Assembly: GCF_003428625.2 (NCBI RefSeq)
Contig: NZ_QVQT02000006.1
Span: 62,001-126,000, forward strand
From: Paracidobacterium acidisoli
Lineage (GTDB): Bacteria > Acidobacteriota > Terriglobia > Terriglobales > Acidobacteriaceae
DNA length: 64,000 bases
Reading direction: 5' to 3'
Numbering within the stretch: the stretch's first letter is position 1; every line of letters starts with the position of its first letter. Of this stretch, positions 57,531-64,000 are shown piece after piece. The translations under genes were made by a program, and so were the position numbers. Under the pieces are notes generated by a model, which saw nothing but the letters and a program-made list of their open reading frames with translations, had not been told where the DNA came from and made no database searches.

Positions 57531-57561
57531 GGCCGCCGGTATCACAAAAATGCCGGCGGCC
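57531..57561. terminator. Terminator-like hairpin between convergent genes
   Basis: GGCCGCCGG (57531-57539) and CCGGCGGCC (57553-57561) make a 9-bp GC stem with a 13-base loop, 13 bp past the small-peptide stop and 38 bp before the end of the convergent nucleotidyltransferase gene. No T tract. Confidence 0.6.
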
Positions 57562-57599
57562 CTGCGACGGACCTTGTGTTGTCACGACGAACGGCAGCT

Positions 57600-58706
57600 T
57601 CAAGCTGCGGGCGGAAACAAAGTTCTCCACACCCGGGAGATACCATACTTCTGCAGCACCCGGAGCGGACGCAAAACAGGCACAAGATTTCTGCTGATCC
57701 GATAGCGCTCCATCCATTGATCGTCCATCGGAGTAGGCGCGAGATAGCTCAGCCGGCGGCGCCATCTTCTGCGCGCGCTCCGCTCTGTCTGCAGATAGAA
57801 CGCCCGAATCTCGTTGATCACCTTTGGGTCTTCTGCAAACATTTGCGCAACCACGCGCCGTGCCCTTTCGGCCATCCGGGGAGATTCCGCAATCGCCGCA
57901 TCCATCCCGGGCGGCAACTGCCGCGGCAACATTTCGCGCACCACTTCGCAGCCGATCAGCAACCATGCCTCCTGACCTTCCCGGCGCGCCCGCTGTATCA
58001 GCGCCTTGTAATCGCCAGTCCGTATTCTGTTCAGCGCCCGCGCAACGTCCAGAATCCAGATGAGCCGTGAAAAGCCATGCTTCAGCCCGTGGAGGCACAG
58101 GAACAAAACAAGATCATCGTCGGACATCACACGCATGGGGCTGCCCCGGAACGTGCCTTCGGCCGAGCGTCTCCAGACCCCGTCCAGGTCGAAAGGAAAA
58201 TACCGGGACGGTGCGATGCCGAAGTGCAGCTCCACCGGAACGCCGTTGCGGACAAACCTGCGGTGATAGTCGTCGATCTCAGAAGAAGCAGCAAAGCCCA
58301 GGCGCAGCAACAGAGCTTCGGCGCGAGGATAATCGCCGCCGCGTACCAGCAGGTCCAGATCGTTGCACTGCCGCATCGCCGCATCGCCATACAGCGACTC
58401 CGCCAGCACCGGCCCTTTTAAGGGAAGTGCGTCGATGCCCTGCGCGGCAAACTCCTTCAGCAGGCTTTCCAGCTCCGCCGAAAATATCTCCGCAGCTACG
58501 CCGCATTCGCGCGCCGCAGACGCGAAGAAATCGGGAATGGCAGCGCCTGCTTCGGAAAGCGACCGGCAGACAGGAAGAAGCACGCCGTTTTCAGCGGCCA
58601 AAGCCTGCAACGTATGCCAGTCGATATTGGACGGAATGGTGAAGGGCTGTCCGCGCAGGCAGGTAATAAGAAGAGCAGCTTCAGCAAGCGTCTCAGGTTC
58701 GCTCAT
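57600..58706 (-). CDS. Nucleotidyltransferase family 5-like protein
   Basis: This 368-residue cytoplasmic protein of the NTP_transf_5-like family has the key region LPLKGPVLAESLYGDAAMRQCNDLDLLVRGGDYPRAEALLLRLGF (~94-138), with the two metal-binding Asp residues of NDLDLLV, then VPVELHFGI (~157-164). I choose ATG 58706 (GGAG seven bases upstream); an in-frame ATG at 58772 lacks such a site. Family members accompany HprK-related kinases, and in one lasso-peptide system a homologue adds sugars to a phosphorylated peptide. Here the kinase-like gene lies at the opposite end of the locus. It converges on the small-peptide gene. Activity is inferred. Confidence 0.78.
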   Translation of the reverse strand: MSEPETLAEAALLITCLRGQPFTIPSNIDWHTLQALAAENGVLLPVCRSLSEAGAAIPDFFASAARECGVAAEIFSAELESLLKEFAAQGIDALPLKGPVLAESLYGDAAMRQCNDLDLLVRGGDYPRAEALLLRLGFAASSEIDDYHRRFVRNGVPVELHFGIAPSRYFPFDLDGVWRRSAEGTFRGSPMRVMSDDDLVLFLCLHGLKHGFSRLIWILDVARALNRIRTGDYKALIQRARREGQEAWLLIGCEVVREMLPRQLPPGMDAAIAESPRMAERARRVVAQMFAEDPKVINEIRAFYLQTERSARRRWRRRLSYLAPTPMDDQWMERYRISRNLVPVLRPLRVLQKYGISRVWRTLFPPAA

Positions 58707-58841
58707 GCTTCTACTCCGTGAACGCGGTGACCTATGGTTGTCAAATCCCACCCATTTGTCAACACCCTGCATAGCGCCATCGCTCTGAGCGGGCCTGGCT
58801 GTCTTTACACCAGGCGTCTTTGTGCCGGGACCAAAAATACT

Positions 58842-61109
58842 CTAGAAATCGTGAAATGGATTTTCCGGGTAAAGCTCCTCCGGAGTAGAAAACTGATTCG
58901 GACCATCGATTTTGATACGGCTCATGATCCTGTCCGATTCCGGGGATGTGCAGCCGGCAGGCTTCGAAGCAGGAACCCAGACCCGCAGGTTGCCGTGATA
59001 TTCGAAGTGCGCGGGTGATGCCGGGCACTGCAATTCGTCCACCACAGTTGCTTCCAGCAGATTCATCCCGACAAAAAGGGCCTTCGACGGAGATACAAAG
59101 GTTCCCTCGACACGCATGAATGCGTCCTCGCCTCCGGGACGGTCGGTCGCGGCGTTCATGATGATTTGCGCATTTGCGTCACTTGCCCCGACTCCAATGC
59201 CGATGCGGTAAAAGTTGGCGAGATACACCATGGCGTACACATTTTTCTCTCGCGCTGCATGATACATATACCCGAAGGCATTTTTCTCATTTGTTTCAAC
59301 ACCCATCCCGAAGGCGCTCATAATTCCCAGGTAGGTCCAGGCTGTCATATCTCCCTGTTCCGCGCTGATTCTTAACCAGCAGTGCGCGATCTGGAAGGAC
59401 TGGGCCTCATAGGCCACCCTGCCCATCTTCAGTGCGTCCCCGCCATTCACATGTTTTGGGTTCGAAGGACTGCAGGGCAGAACAGTGTCGTCCATCCACG
59501 TCCACTTTGAGTTGTGATGGTTGTCGTGGATCACCATCGGGTTGGTGCCAAGATAGCGGGCCAGCCAGTAGTTGTGCCGTTGTTTGCTGGGAGGGAGACC
59601 GCCCCCGGTGAAGAGGATCGACATATAACCACTGGCACGCACACTGCCGTCCATCGCGGCCCGCTGTATCCAGCGGATGCCGAGCGGCAAATTGACCGGA
59701 AGGCCACGCCCGTCGTGAAGAGATCTTCCGTATTCCGCGCGGGCATCGCTGTTGCCTTCGGCCGCTGCGGAATAAAACCAGCAGTTGGCGGTGAGGGGAT
59801 CATTTTCGAGAAGATAGATGTCTCCTCGCTGGAGCGCCTCATCCCGGAAGATGTGATGAGGATTCGAGGTTTCGCAGGGAATATCCTCGACCCGGTTCGC
59901 CGAGATGCGGTGATAGTGAAAATCATTTACATGATTGCCCATAAGGCTCTGGCTGGTCTGAAAATCATCCGGACCTGTGGGCTTAATAACCGTATCGAAG
60001 GCATCGATAATCGTGTATGCACCCATATCCTCGTCTTCGAACTGTCCTGACGCAGAATCAGGGCCGGTGACCGTTGCCCGAAACCTGATTGTCCCAGGTG
60101 AAAAATATTGCTCATCGCGCACTGTCGTTTTAATCGTCGTGGCAACGAGATGATCCCTCAACTGAAAGACAGAGATCGTTTCGCTTTGTCCGGCTGGCAA
60201 TCCCTGAGCTTCCCAGGTCCCGTTCAGATCGAAGGCTGCCACAGTTTTCTTCGGCTGCCACTGAGCAGGCGGAGGTGGCTGGTCCCTGAGCACCTCGTCA
60301 GGCTTGACGACATCGACGAGCTTTTCAATGGGCAGACCCGGAGGAAGCTCTGACGAAGCCGCAGGCGCCGGTTGAGCCGCGGCCACTTCCGAAGGAGCGG
60401 CTGGAGAAGGCAGCGTTGCGTGCCACCCAAGAATCCCGACCGGCGGCTGCCCGGACCACTTCCACGTAGCTACGCCATCCACTTTATTCCCTCTGCGCAG
60501 ACCCACGTAAAGAGCTTCGAGTCCCTTCAGTGTTCCGGCGACTTCCTGCCGCCGGACAGCAACAACCGTATTGTCGAAGCGCTCGACGGAAAGATTTGCG
60601 AGACCGGGAATGGCGCCCGTTTTGCCGTTGAAGGTCCACATGCTGCAACCGTGCCCGTCTTCGCAAACGCTGAGAGAGGAAGGAATCGGGATGAATGGGT
60701 GCGCCGCTGCAGGCGCTGTGTGCACTGTGTCGGTAAGCATGACGGCAATCCAGTCAGCGTTCCCGTCAGGATGGCCGGGCCATGTCCATGACAGCTTGCC
60801 TTCGATGATCGAGCCCTTGCGCGTACCCGTATAAGTGCCGGTAATCCCTTTTCCCACTCCTGAAGTATCGGCGCGGCGGATGGTGACCGCTCCCGACTCC
60901 GACTGAGGAAACTGTTCGATCGTCAGGCTGGCGATGGCTCCATCAGGGAAGGTGCCGGTAGCGTGGCCGCCGTGAAACTCCCACAGCAAACAGCCATCGC
61001 CCTCGCACACGGCGAGCAGTGAGTGAGACGGCGAGGATTGCGCCACAGCGGCAACAGGCGCCGCGAAGAAGATGAGAGAAGCAAACAGAAATGCCCAGCG
61101 AGACCACAT
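58842..61109 (-). CDS. Secreted Sel1-like repeat protein
   Basis: The 755-residue exported protein has a signal peptide (1-23, FLFASLIFFAAPVAAVAQ). Two related N-terminal beta-domains follow (~30-105 and ~145-225), each with CEDGxGC...W and TGxxGxKxxGxxxWxWxG patterns suggesting an internal duplication. A linker rich in Pro and Ala comes next, and from ~430 Sel1-like helical repeats (ANCWFYSAAAEGNSDARAEYGRSLHDGRGLPVNLPLGIRWIQRAAMDGS, WTYLGIMSAFGMGVETNEKNAFGYMYHAA). Sel1 repeats mediate protein-protein contacts. No catalytic motif was seen. Function unknown. Confidence 0.75.
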   Translation of the reverse strand: MWSRWAFLFASLIFFAAPVAAVAQSSPSHSLLAVCEGDGCLLWEFHGGHATGTFPDGAIASLTIEQFPQSESGAVTIRRADTSGVGKGITGTYTGTRKGSIIEGKLSWTWPGHPDGNADWIAVMLTDTVHTAPAAAHPFIPIPSSLSVCEDGHGCSMWTFNGKTGAIPGLANLSVERFDNTVVAVRRQEVAGTLKGLEALYVGLRRGNKVDGVATWKWSGQPPVGILGWHATLPSPAAPSEVAAAQPAPAASSELPPGLPIEKLVDVVKPDEVLRDQPPPPAQWQPKKTVAAFDLNGTWEAQGLPAGQSETISVFQLRDHLVATTIKTTVRDEQYFSPGTIRFRATVTGPDSASGQFEDEDMGAYTIIDAFDTVIKPTGPDDFQTSQSLMGNHVNDFHYHRISANRVEDIPCETSNPHHIFRDEALQRGDIYLLENDPLTANCWFYSAAAEGNSDARAEYGRSLHDGRGLPVNLPLGIRWIQRAAMDGSVRASGYMSILFTGGGLPPSKQRHNYWLARYLGTNPMVIHDNHHNSKWTWMDDTVLPCSPSNPKHVNGGDALKMGRVAYEAQSFQIAHCWLRISAEQGDMTAWTYLGIMSAFGMGVETNEKNAFGYMYHAAREKNVYAMVYLANFYRIGIGVGASDANAQIIMNAATDRPGGEDAFMRVEGTFVSPSKALFVGMNLLEATVVDELQCPASPAHFEYHGNLRVWVPASKPAGCTSPESDRIMSRIKIDGPNQFSTPEELYPENPFHDF

Positions 61110-61346
61110 CGTTCCGGTTCTCCAGCAACATCAAGTGTGCTGGCGCGCGATACAGCGGTCAAGCAAAAATCAATACGCCGGAATGCAGGCTCTGCGCATG
61201 CGTGTGCTCGATTTGCCACCGGTTCGGTTGCGGTCTCCCGCTCGGTGGTCCCAGTGCCCGTGGATGGACCTTTCCAGGGCTGCCATTTCCATCCGATGTC
61301 CGGTTATCGCGGGCTTTCTCGTTATACAAGTTAAGGACTCTCCACT

Positions 61347-62210
61347 ATGGTGCACAAGCGCGCTGACGAACAGGCCGCGCCGGCTGCTGCCGGGGAGGGT
61401 GAGGAGGACAACTTGAAAAGGCTTGCTCGCACAACATTCCTGACCTTCATCTTCGGTTTGCTTCTGTACTGCGGTACAGGCTCGCACAGGTTGATGGCGC
61501 AAACCCCGAAGCCATTGACAGCCGCGGATTTGACCCAGATGAAGACAGCCGGGTTCAACGATCAGACCATCATCAACGCAATAAGCGCCAACGGTGTTTC
61601 CCTGGATACGTCCGTTCAGGGGTTAGTGGCTCTGAAGCAATCGGGGCTCAGCGAAAAGGTCATCGATGCGGCCCTGGCGGCTGCAGCGCCCAGGCCCCCG
61701 GCTTCTTCGAACGCTTCCGCGAACAACGGTCTTCCCGACGACATCGGCGTCTACACGCAGGTCAGGGATCAGCTGACGCCGTTACCGGTTGAAGTTGTGA
61801 ACTTCAAAACCGCCGGAACGCTGGGTATGGCCTTTTCTTATGGTTTCAAGAAGGCCAAACTTCAAGGCACCGTACCCGGCGACAAGAGCTCGGCTCAACT
61901 GACTTTGCCCGTGGCGCTGGTGCTGCGTTGTCCGGACGGTACGGCACCCACAGAGTATCAACTGATCGCACTCACACCGAAGAAGGATGTCCGCGAGTTC
62001 ACAGACGCAAAAGTCGGCGTAACCGGTGCATCGGCGGGAGTCGACAGTCAGGCCCTCGCCCTGAACTTCCAAAAGATTGGCCACGACACCTACAAGGCAA
62101 CGATAGCCGGCCTGAAAAAAGGCGAGTACGGTTTTCTTGCGCCGGGAACCGCTGTTTCAATGAACACTGTGTCGACGGGGAAGATGTACAGTTTCGGAGT
62201 TTCCGAGTAG
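61347..62210 (+). CDS. Exported protein of unknown function, 287 residues
   Basis: A hydrophobic stretch LTFIFGLLLYCGTGSHRLMAQ (~32-52) looks like a signal peptide with a long positive N-region. The mature part begins with a helical module repeated in many Acidobacteriota proteins (LTAADLTQMKTAGFNDQTIINAISANG, LVALKQSGLSEKVIDAALAAA) and then a beta-rich domain. TTG 61413, with GAGGAGG five bases upstream, is a serious alternative start that would give a normal signal peptide (MKRLARTTFL...). The family is not named with confidence. Confidence 0.65.
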   Translation: MVHKRADEQAAPAAAGEGEEDNLKRLARTTFLTFIFGLLLYCGTGSHRLMAQTPKPLTAADLTQMKTAGFNDQTIINAISANGVSLDTSVQGLVALKQSGLSEKVIDAALAAAAPRPPASSNASANNGLPDDIGVYTQVRDQLTPLPVEVVNFKTAGTLGMAFSYGFKKAKLQGTVPGDKSSAQLTLPVALVLRCPDGTAPTEYQLIALTPKKDVREFTDAKVGVTGASAGVDSQALALNFQKIGHDTYKATIAGLKKGEYGFLAPGTAVSMNTVSTGKMYSFGVSE

Positions 62211-62657
62211 CAGACTTCAGGCTGGATTCCAGTTGATTACCCGCAAACCAAATATGTTTTTACCTTTCGAGCGCGTCAACGAATCGGACACGTGGGCGCG
62301 CTCCGCCATGTTTCATGGAATAGCCAGGGAAGAAAATTCTCTCTTTGGAAGCTCGATCCCCCCATTACGGGCGCGAGCTTCCAGGCCCGTCATTTCAAAA
62401 ATCAAGTGTGAGCGCGTGAGCCAAAGCGGTCCGCATCTGCGGTGATGGCGCGCCGGCCCGGACACCACGAATCCGGCTGCGGGACGATGTCCGCTTTCAG
62501 ACCTCACTTTCGTATTTAAGAGTGTGGGCGAACAGGCGCGAGGTGTATGCCACCAGCGCAGGCGCGGCAGCTTTCCCCCCAGACAGCGGCAGCCGCTTTA
62601 TATGGCCGCAGCGCGCCGGAGACAGCCCCGGGACAACTTCATACACGGAGATTCAGG
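62211..62657. other. Non-coding gap with one hairpin
   Basis: GGAAGCTCG (62347-62355) and CGAGCTTCC (62374-62382) form a 9-bp stem about 140 bp after the upstream stop. The rest of the gap (447 bp) shows no gene, promoter pair or repeat I can defend. Confidence 0.4.
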
Positions 62658-64000
62658 ATGCGCGCGATTTCTCGTCTTGCTTTGTTTCCTGCGTTGTTGA
62701 CGCTCGCAATGCTGGCTATTGGATTCTTCTGCCCGACGGCCGAAGGGCAAACCGGAGAGTGGGCCTGGATGGGCGGCAGCAGCAGCTATGGCCAGTCCGG
62801 CGTGTACGGCACGCTGGGCACGCCCGCGGCCGGAAACGTCCCCGGAAGCCGTTACGGGGCGATGACCTGGACCGACAGCAGTGGTCATCTGTGGCTCTTT
62901 GGGGGGAACGGTTTTGATACTTATGGTCAGACCGGTGATCTCAACGATCTTTGGGAGTTCGATCCTGCCACATCCAAATGGACATGGATAAGCGGCGGCA
63001 GCACATGGGGTCATCTCGACGTGTACGGCACCCTGGGCACGCCCGCCGCAGCGAACACTCCTGGAGCTCGCGAAGCGGCAGTCACCTGGACCGACAGCGG
63101 TGGCCATCTCTGGCTCTTTGGAGGAGAGGGTTACGATTCCCTGAACAACAGCGGGGCTCTCAACGATCTTTGGGAGTTCGATCCTGCCACGAGCGAATGG
63201 ACCTGGATGGGCGGCAGCAACACCGTCGGCACGCAGGGCGGCCAGGCCGGTGTTTACGGCACCCTGGGCACGACGGCCGCAGGAAACATTCCCGGCGGCC
63301 GCTTCGGAGCAGTGAGCTGGACCGACAACAACGGCCATCTCTGGCTCTTTGGGGGGCAGGGTTTTGATTCCACCGATACAAACGGTTATCTCAACGATCT
63401 TTGGGAGTTCGATCCTGCCACGAATCAATGGACCTGGGAGGGCGGCAGCAGCACCCTGAGCACTTATGGGTTGGGTCACGCAGGCATCTACGGCACCCTC
63501 GGCACGCCTGCCACTGGAAATATCCCCGGAGGCCGTGAGTATGCGATGAGCTGGAGCGACAGCAATGGCCATCTCTGGCTCTTTGGGGGAGAAGGGGAAG
63601 GCGCCGTGGAGATTGACAATATTCCCTATTTTGGTTATCTCAACGATCTTTGGGAGTTCGATCCTGCCACAAATCAATGGACCTGGGAGGGCGGCAGCAG
63701 CACCGTACCGACGAGCTCCGGCGACAACCTTCTGGGCCAGTCAGGCGTCTACGGCACTCCGGGCACGGCGGCTGCCGGAAACACCCCCGGCGGCCGCAGT
63801 TCGGGAATGAGCTGGACCGACAGCAACGGCCATCTCTGGCTCTTTGCCGGGTACGGAGCCAATTCCGAAGGAGGCGTCGGCTATCTCAATGATCTGTGGG
63901 AGCTCAACACTGCCACGAATCAATGGGCGTGGATGGGCGGCAGCAGTACCCTGCTGGGCGCACCGGGCACTTACGGCACACTGGGCACGCCTGCCGCGGG
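62658..64000 (+). CDS. Secreted Kelch-repeat protein, 3' end outside the window
   Basis: From ATG 62658, with GGAG seven bases upstream, a frame stays open to the window edge (>447 residues). The signal peptide is residues 1-30 (LALFPALLTLAMLAIGFFCPTAEGQ). Near-identical ~80-residue units follow, each with WTxMGGSSxxG-QxGVYGTLGTPAAGNxPG, WTDSNGHLWLFGG and LNDLWEFDPATNQW, the Kelch/galactose-oxidase beta-propeller blade pattern. At least five blades lie in the window, and the DNA repeat CTTTGGGAGTTCGATCCTGC recurs from 62950 to 63665. Probably a cell-surface or extracellular binding protein. Confidence 0.88.
   Translation, partial: MRAISRLALFPALLTLAMLAIGFFCPTAEGQTGEWAWMGGSSSYGQSGVYGTLGTPAAGNVPGSRYGAMTWTDSSGHLWLFGGNGFDTYGQTGDLNDLWEFDPATSKWTWISGGSTWGHLDVYGTLGTPAAANTPGAREAAVTWTDSGGHLWLFGGEGYDSLNNSGALNDLWEFDPATSEWTWMGGSNTVGTQGGQAGVYGTLGTTAAGNIPGGRFGAVSWTDNNGHLWLFGGQGFDSTDTNGYLNDLWEFDPATNQWTWEGGSSTLSTYGLGHAGIYGTLGTPATGNIPGGREYAMSWSDSNGHLWLFGGEGEGAVEIDNIPYFGYLNDLWEFDPATNQWTWEGGSSTVPTSSGDNLLGQSGVYGTPGTAAAGNTPGGRSSGMSWTDSNGHLWLFAGYGANSEGGVGYLNDLWELNTATNQWAWMGGSSTLLGAPGTYGTLGTPAA

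Noticed and set aside
62598-63677. A 359-codon open frame antisense to the Kelch gene with repeats such as RIELPKIVEI
   Set aside because: The repeats are the reverse complement of the Kelch blades; the plus strand has signal peptide, ribosome-binding site and family motifs.

Overview
The window looks like chromosomal DNA of an Acidobacteriota bacterium (class Terriglobia; a relative of Terriglobus, Granulicella or Acidobacterium). This is inferred from gene style and is not a database result. The signs are two ~1,100-residue Oar-like TonB receptors with an N-terminal carboxypeptidase-regulatory domain, Tat-exported Gfo/Idh/MocA oxidoreductases, an ADOP-type ABC permease, Ig-like repeat proteins, high G+C, and GGCTGAAGCC-type intergenic palindromes.

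Region 1 (0-25 kb) is a glycan and amino-sugar block. Reading leftwards are an amidohydrolase lipoprotein, two paralogous Tat-exported Gfo/Idh/MocA proteins with a LacI regulator between them, a TonB receptor, an alpha/beta-hydrolase esterase, a GH36/27-like alpha-galactosidase with a PKD domain, a GT-C membrane protein and a second TonB receptor. Reading rightwards from a 531-bp divergent promoter region are a NagB-type deaminase, an ExuT-like MFS carrier, an AgaS-type SIS isomerase/deaminase and an APC permease. A 30-bp direct repeat in the divergent region, next to a TTGACA box, suggests one regulator controls both arms. The logic would be to bind an oligosaccharide outside, trim it in the periplasm, import it, and deaminate or isomerise the amino sugar.

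Region 2 (25-33 kb) is a decay zone. It holds an Ig-repeat gene with no start and two frameshifts, a frameshifted small receiver-like gene, and a CheB-CheR gene with one frameshift and a large internal deletion. Between them lie an intact TetR/VOC divergent pair with two matching operators and a 250-bp mosaic of palindromic repeats.

Region 3 (33-48 kb) has a polyol/tartrate operon (tartrate dehydrogenase-like, xylitol/sorbitol dehydrogenase-like, RbtT-type MFS), a methyltransferase, two hybrid histidine kinases (one with an eight-unit poly-HAMP array and three receivers), a lone ADOP permease and a tRNA-Gly(CCC).

Region 4 (48-59 kb) is the most unusual locus. A PqqD-like/HprK-like kinase and a family-5 nucleotidyltransferase sit on the minus strand at its two ends. 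Between them is a plus-strand run of three tandem tail-collar (microcystin-dependent protein-like) genes, a GNAT acetyltransferase, a DUF6916-like protein, a 1,632-residue secreted VCBS/beta-helix/Ig protein and a 66-residue peptide with an RR motif, a hydrophobic segment and a five-residue tail after an AxA site. The kinase/transferase pair resembles lasso-peptide tailoring enzymes, but no RiPP cyclase or protease is visible, so this may be an undescribed surface-protein modification system.

Region 5 (59-64 kb) has a Sel1-repeat secreted protein, a small exported protein and a Kelch-repeat protein that runs off the window end.
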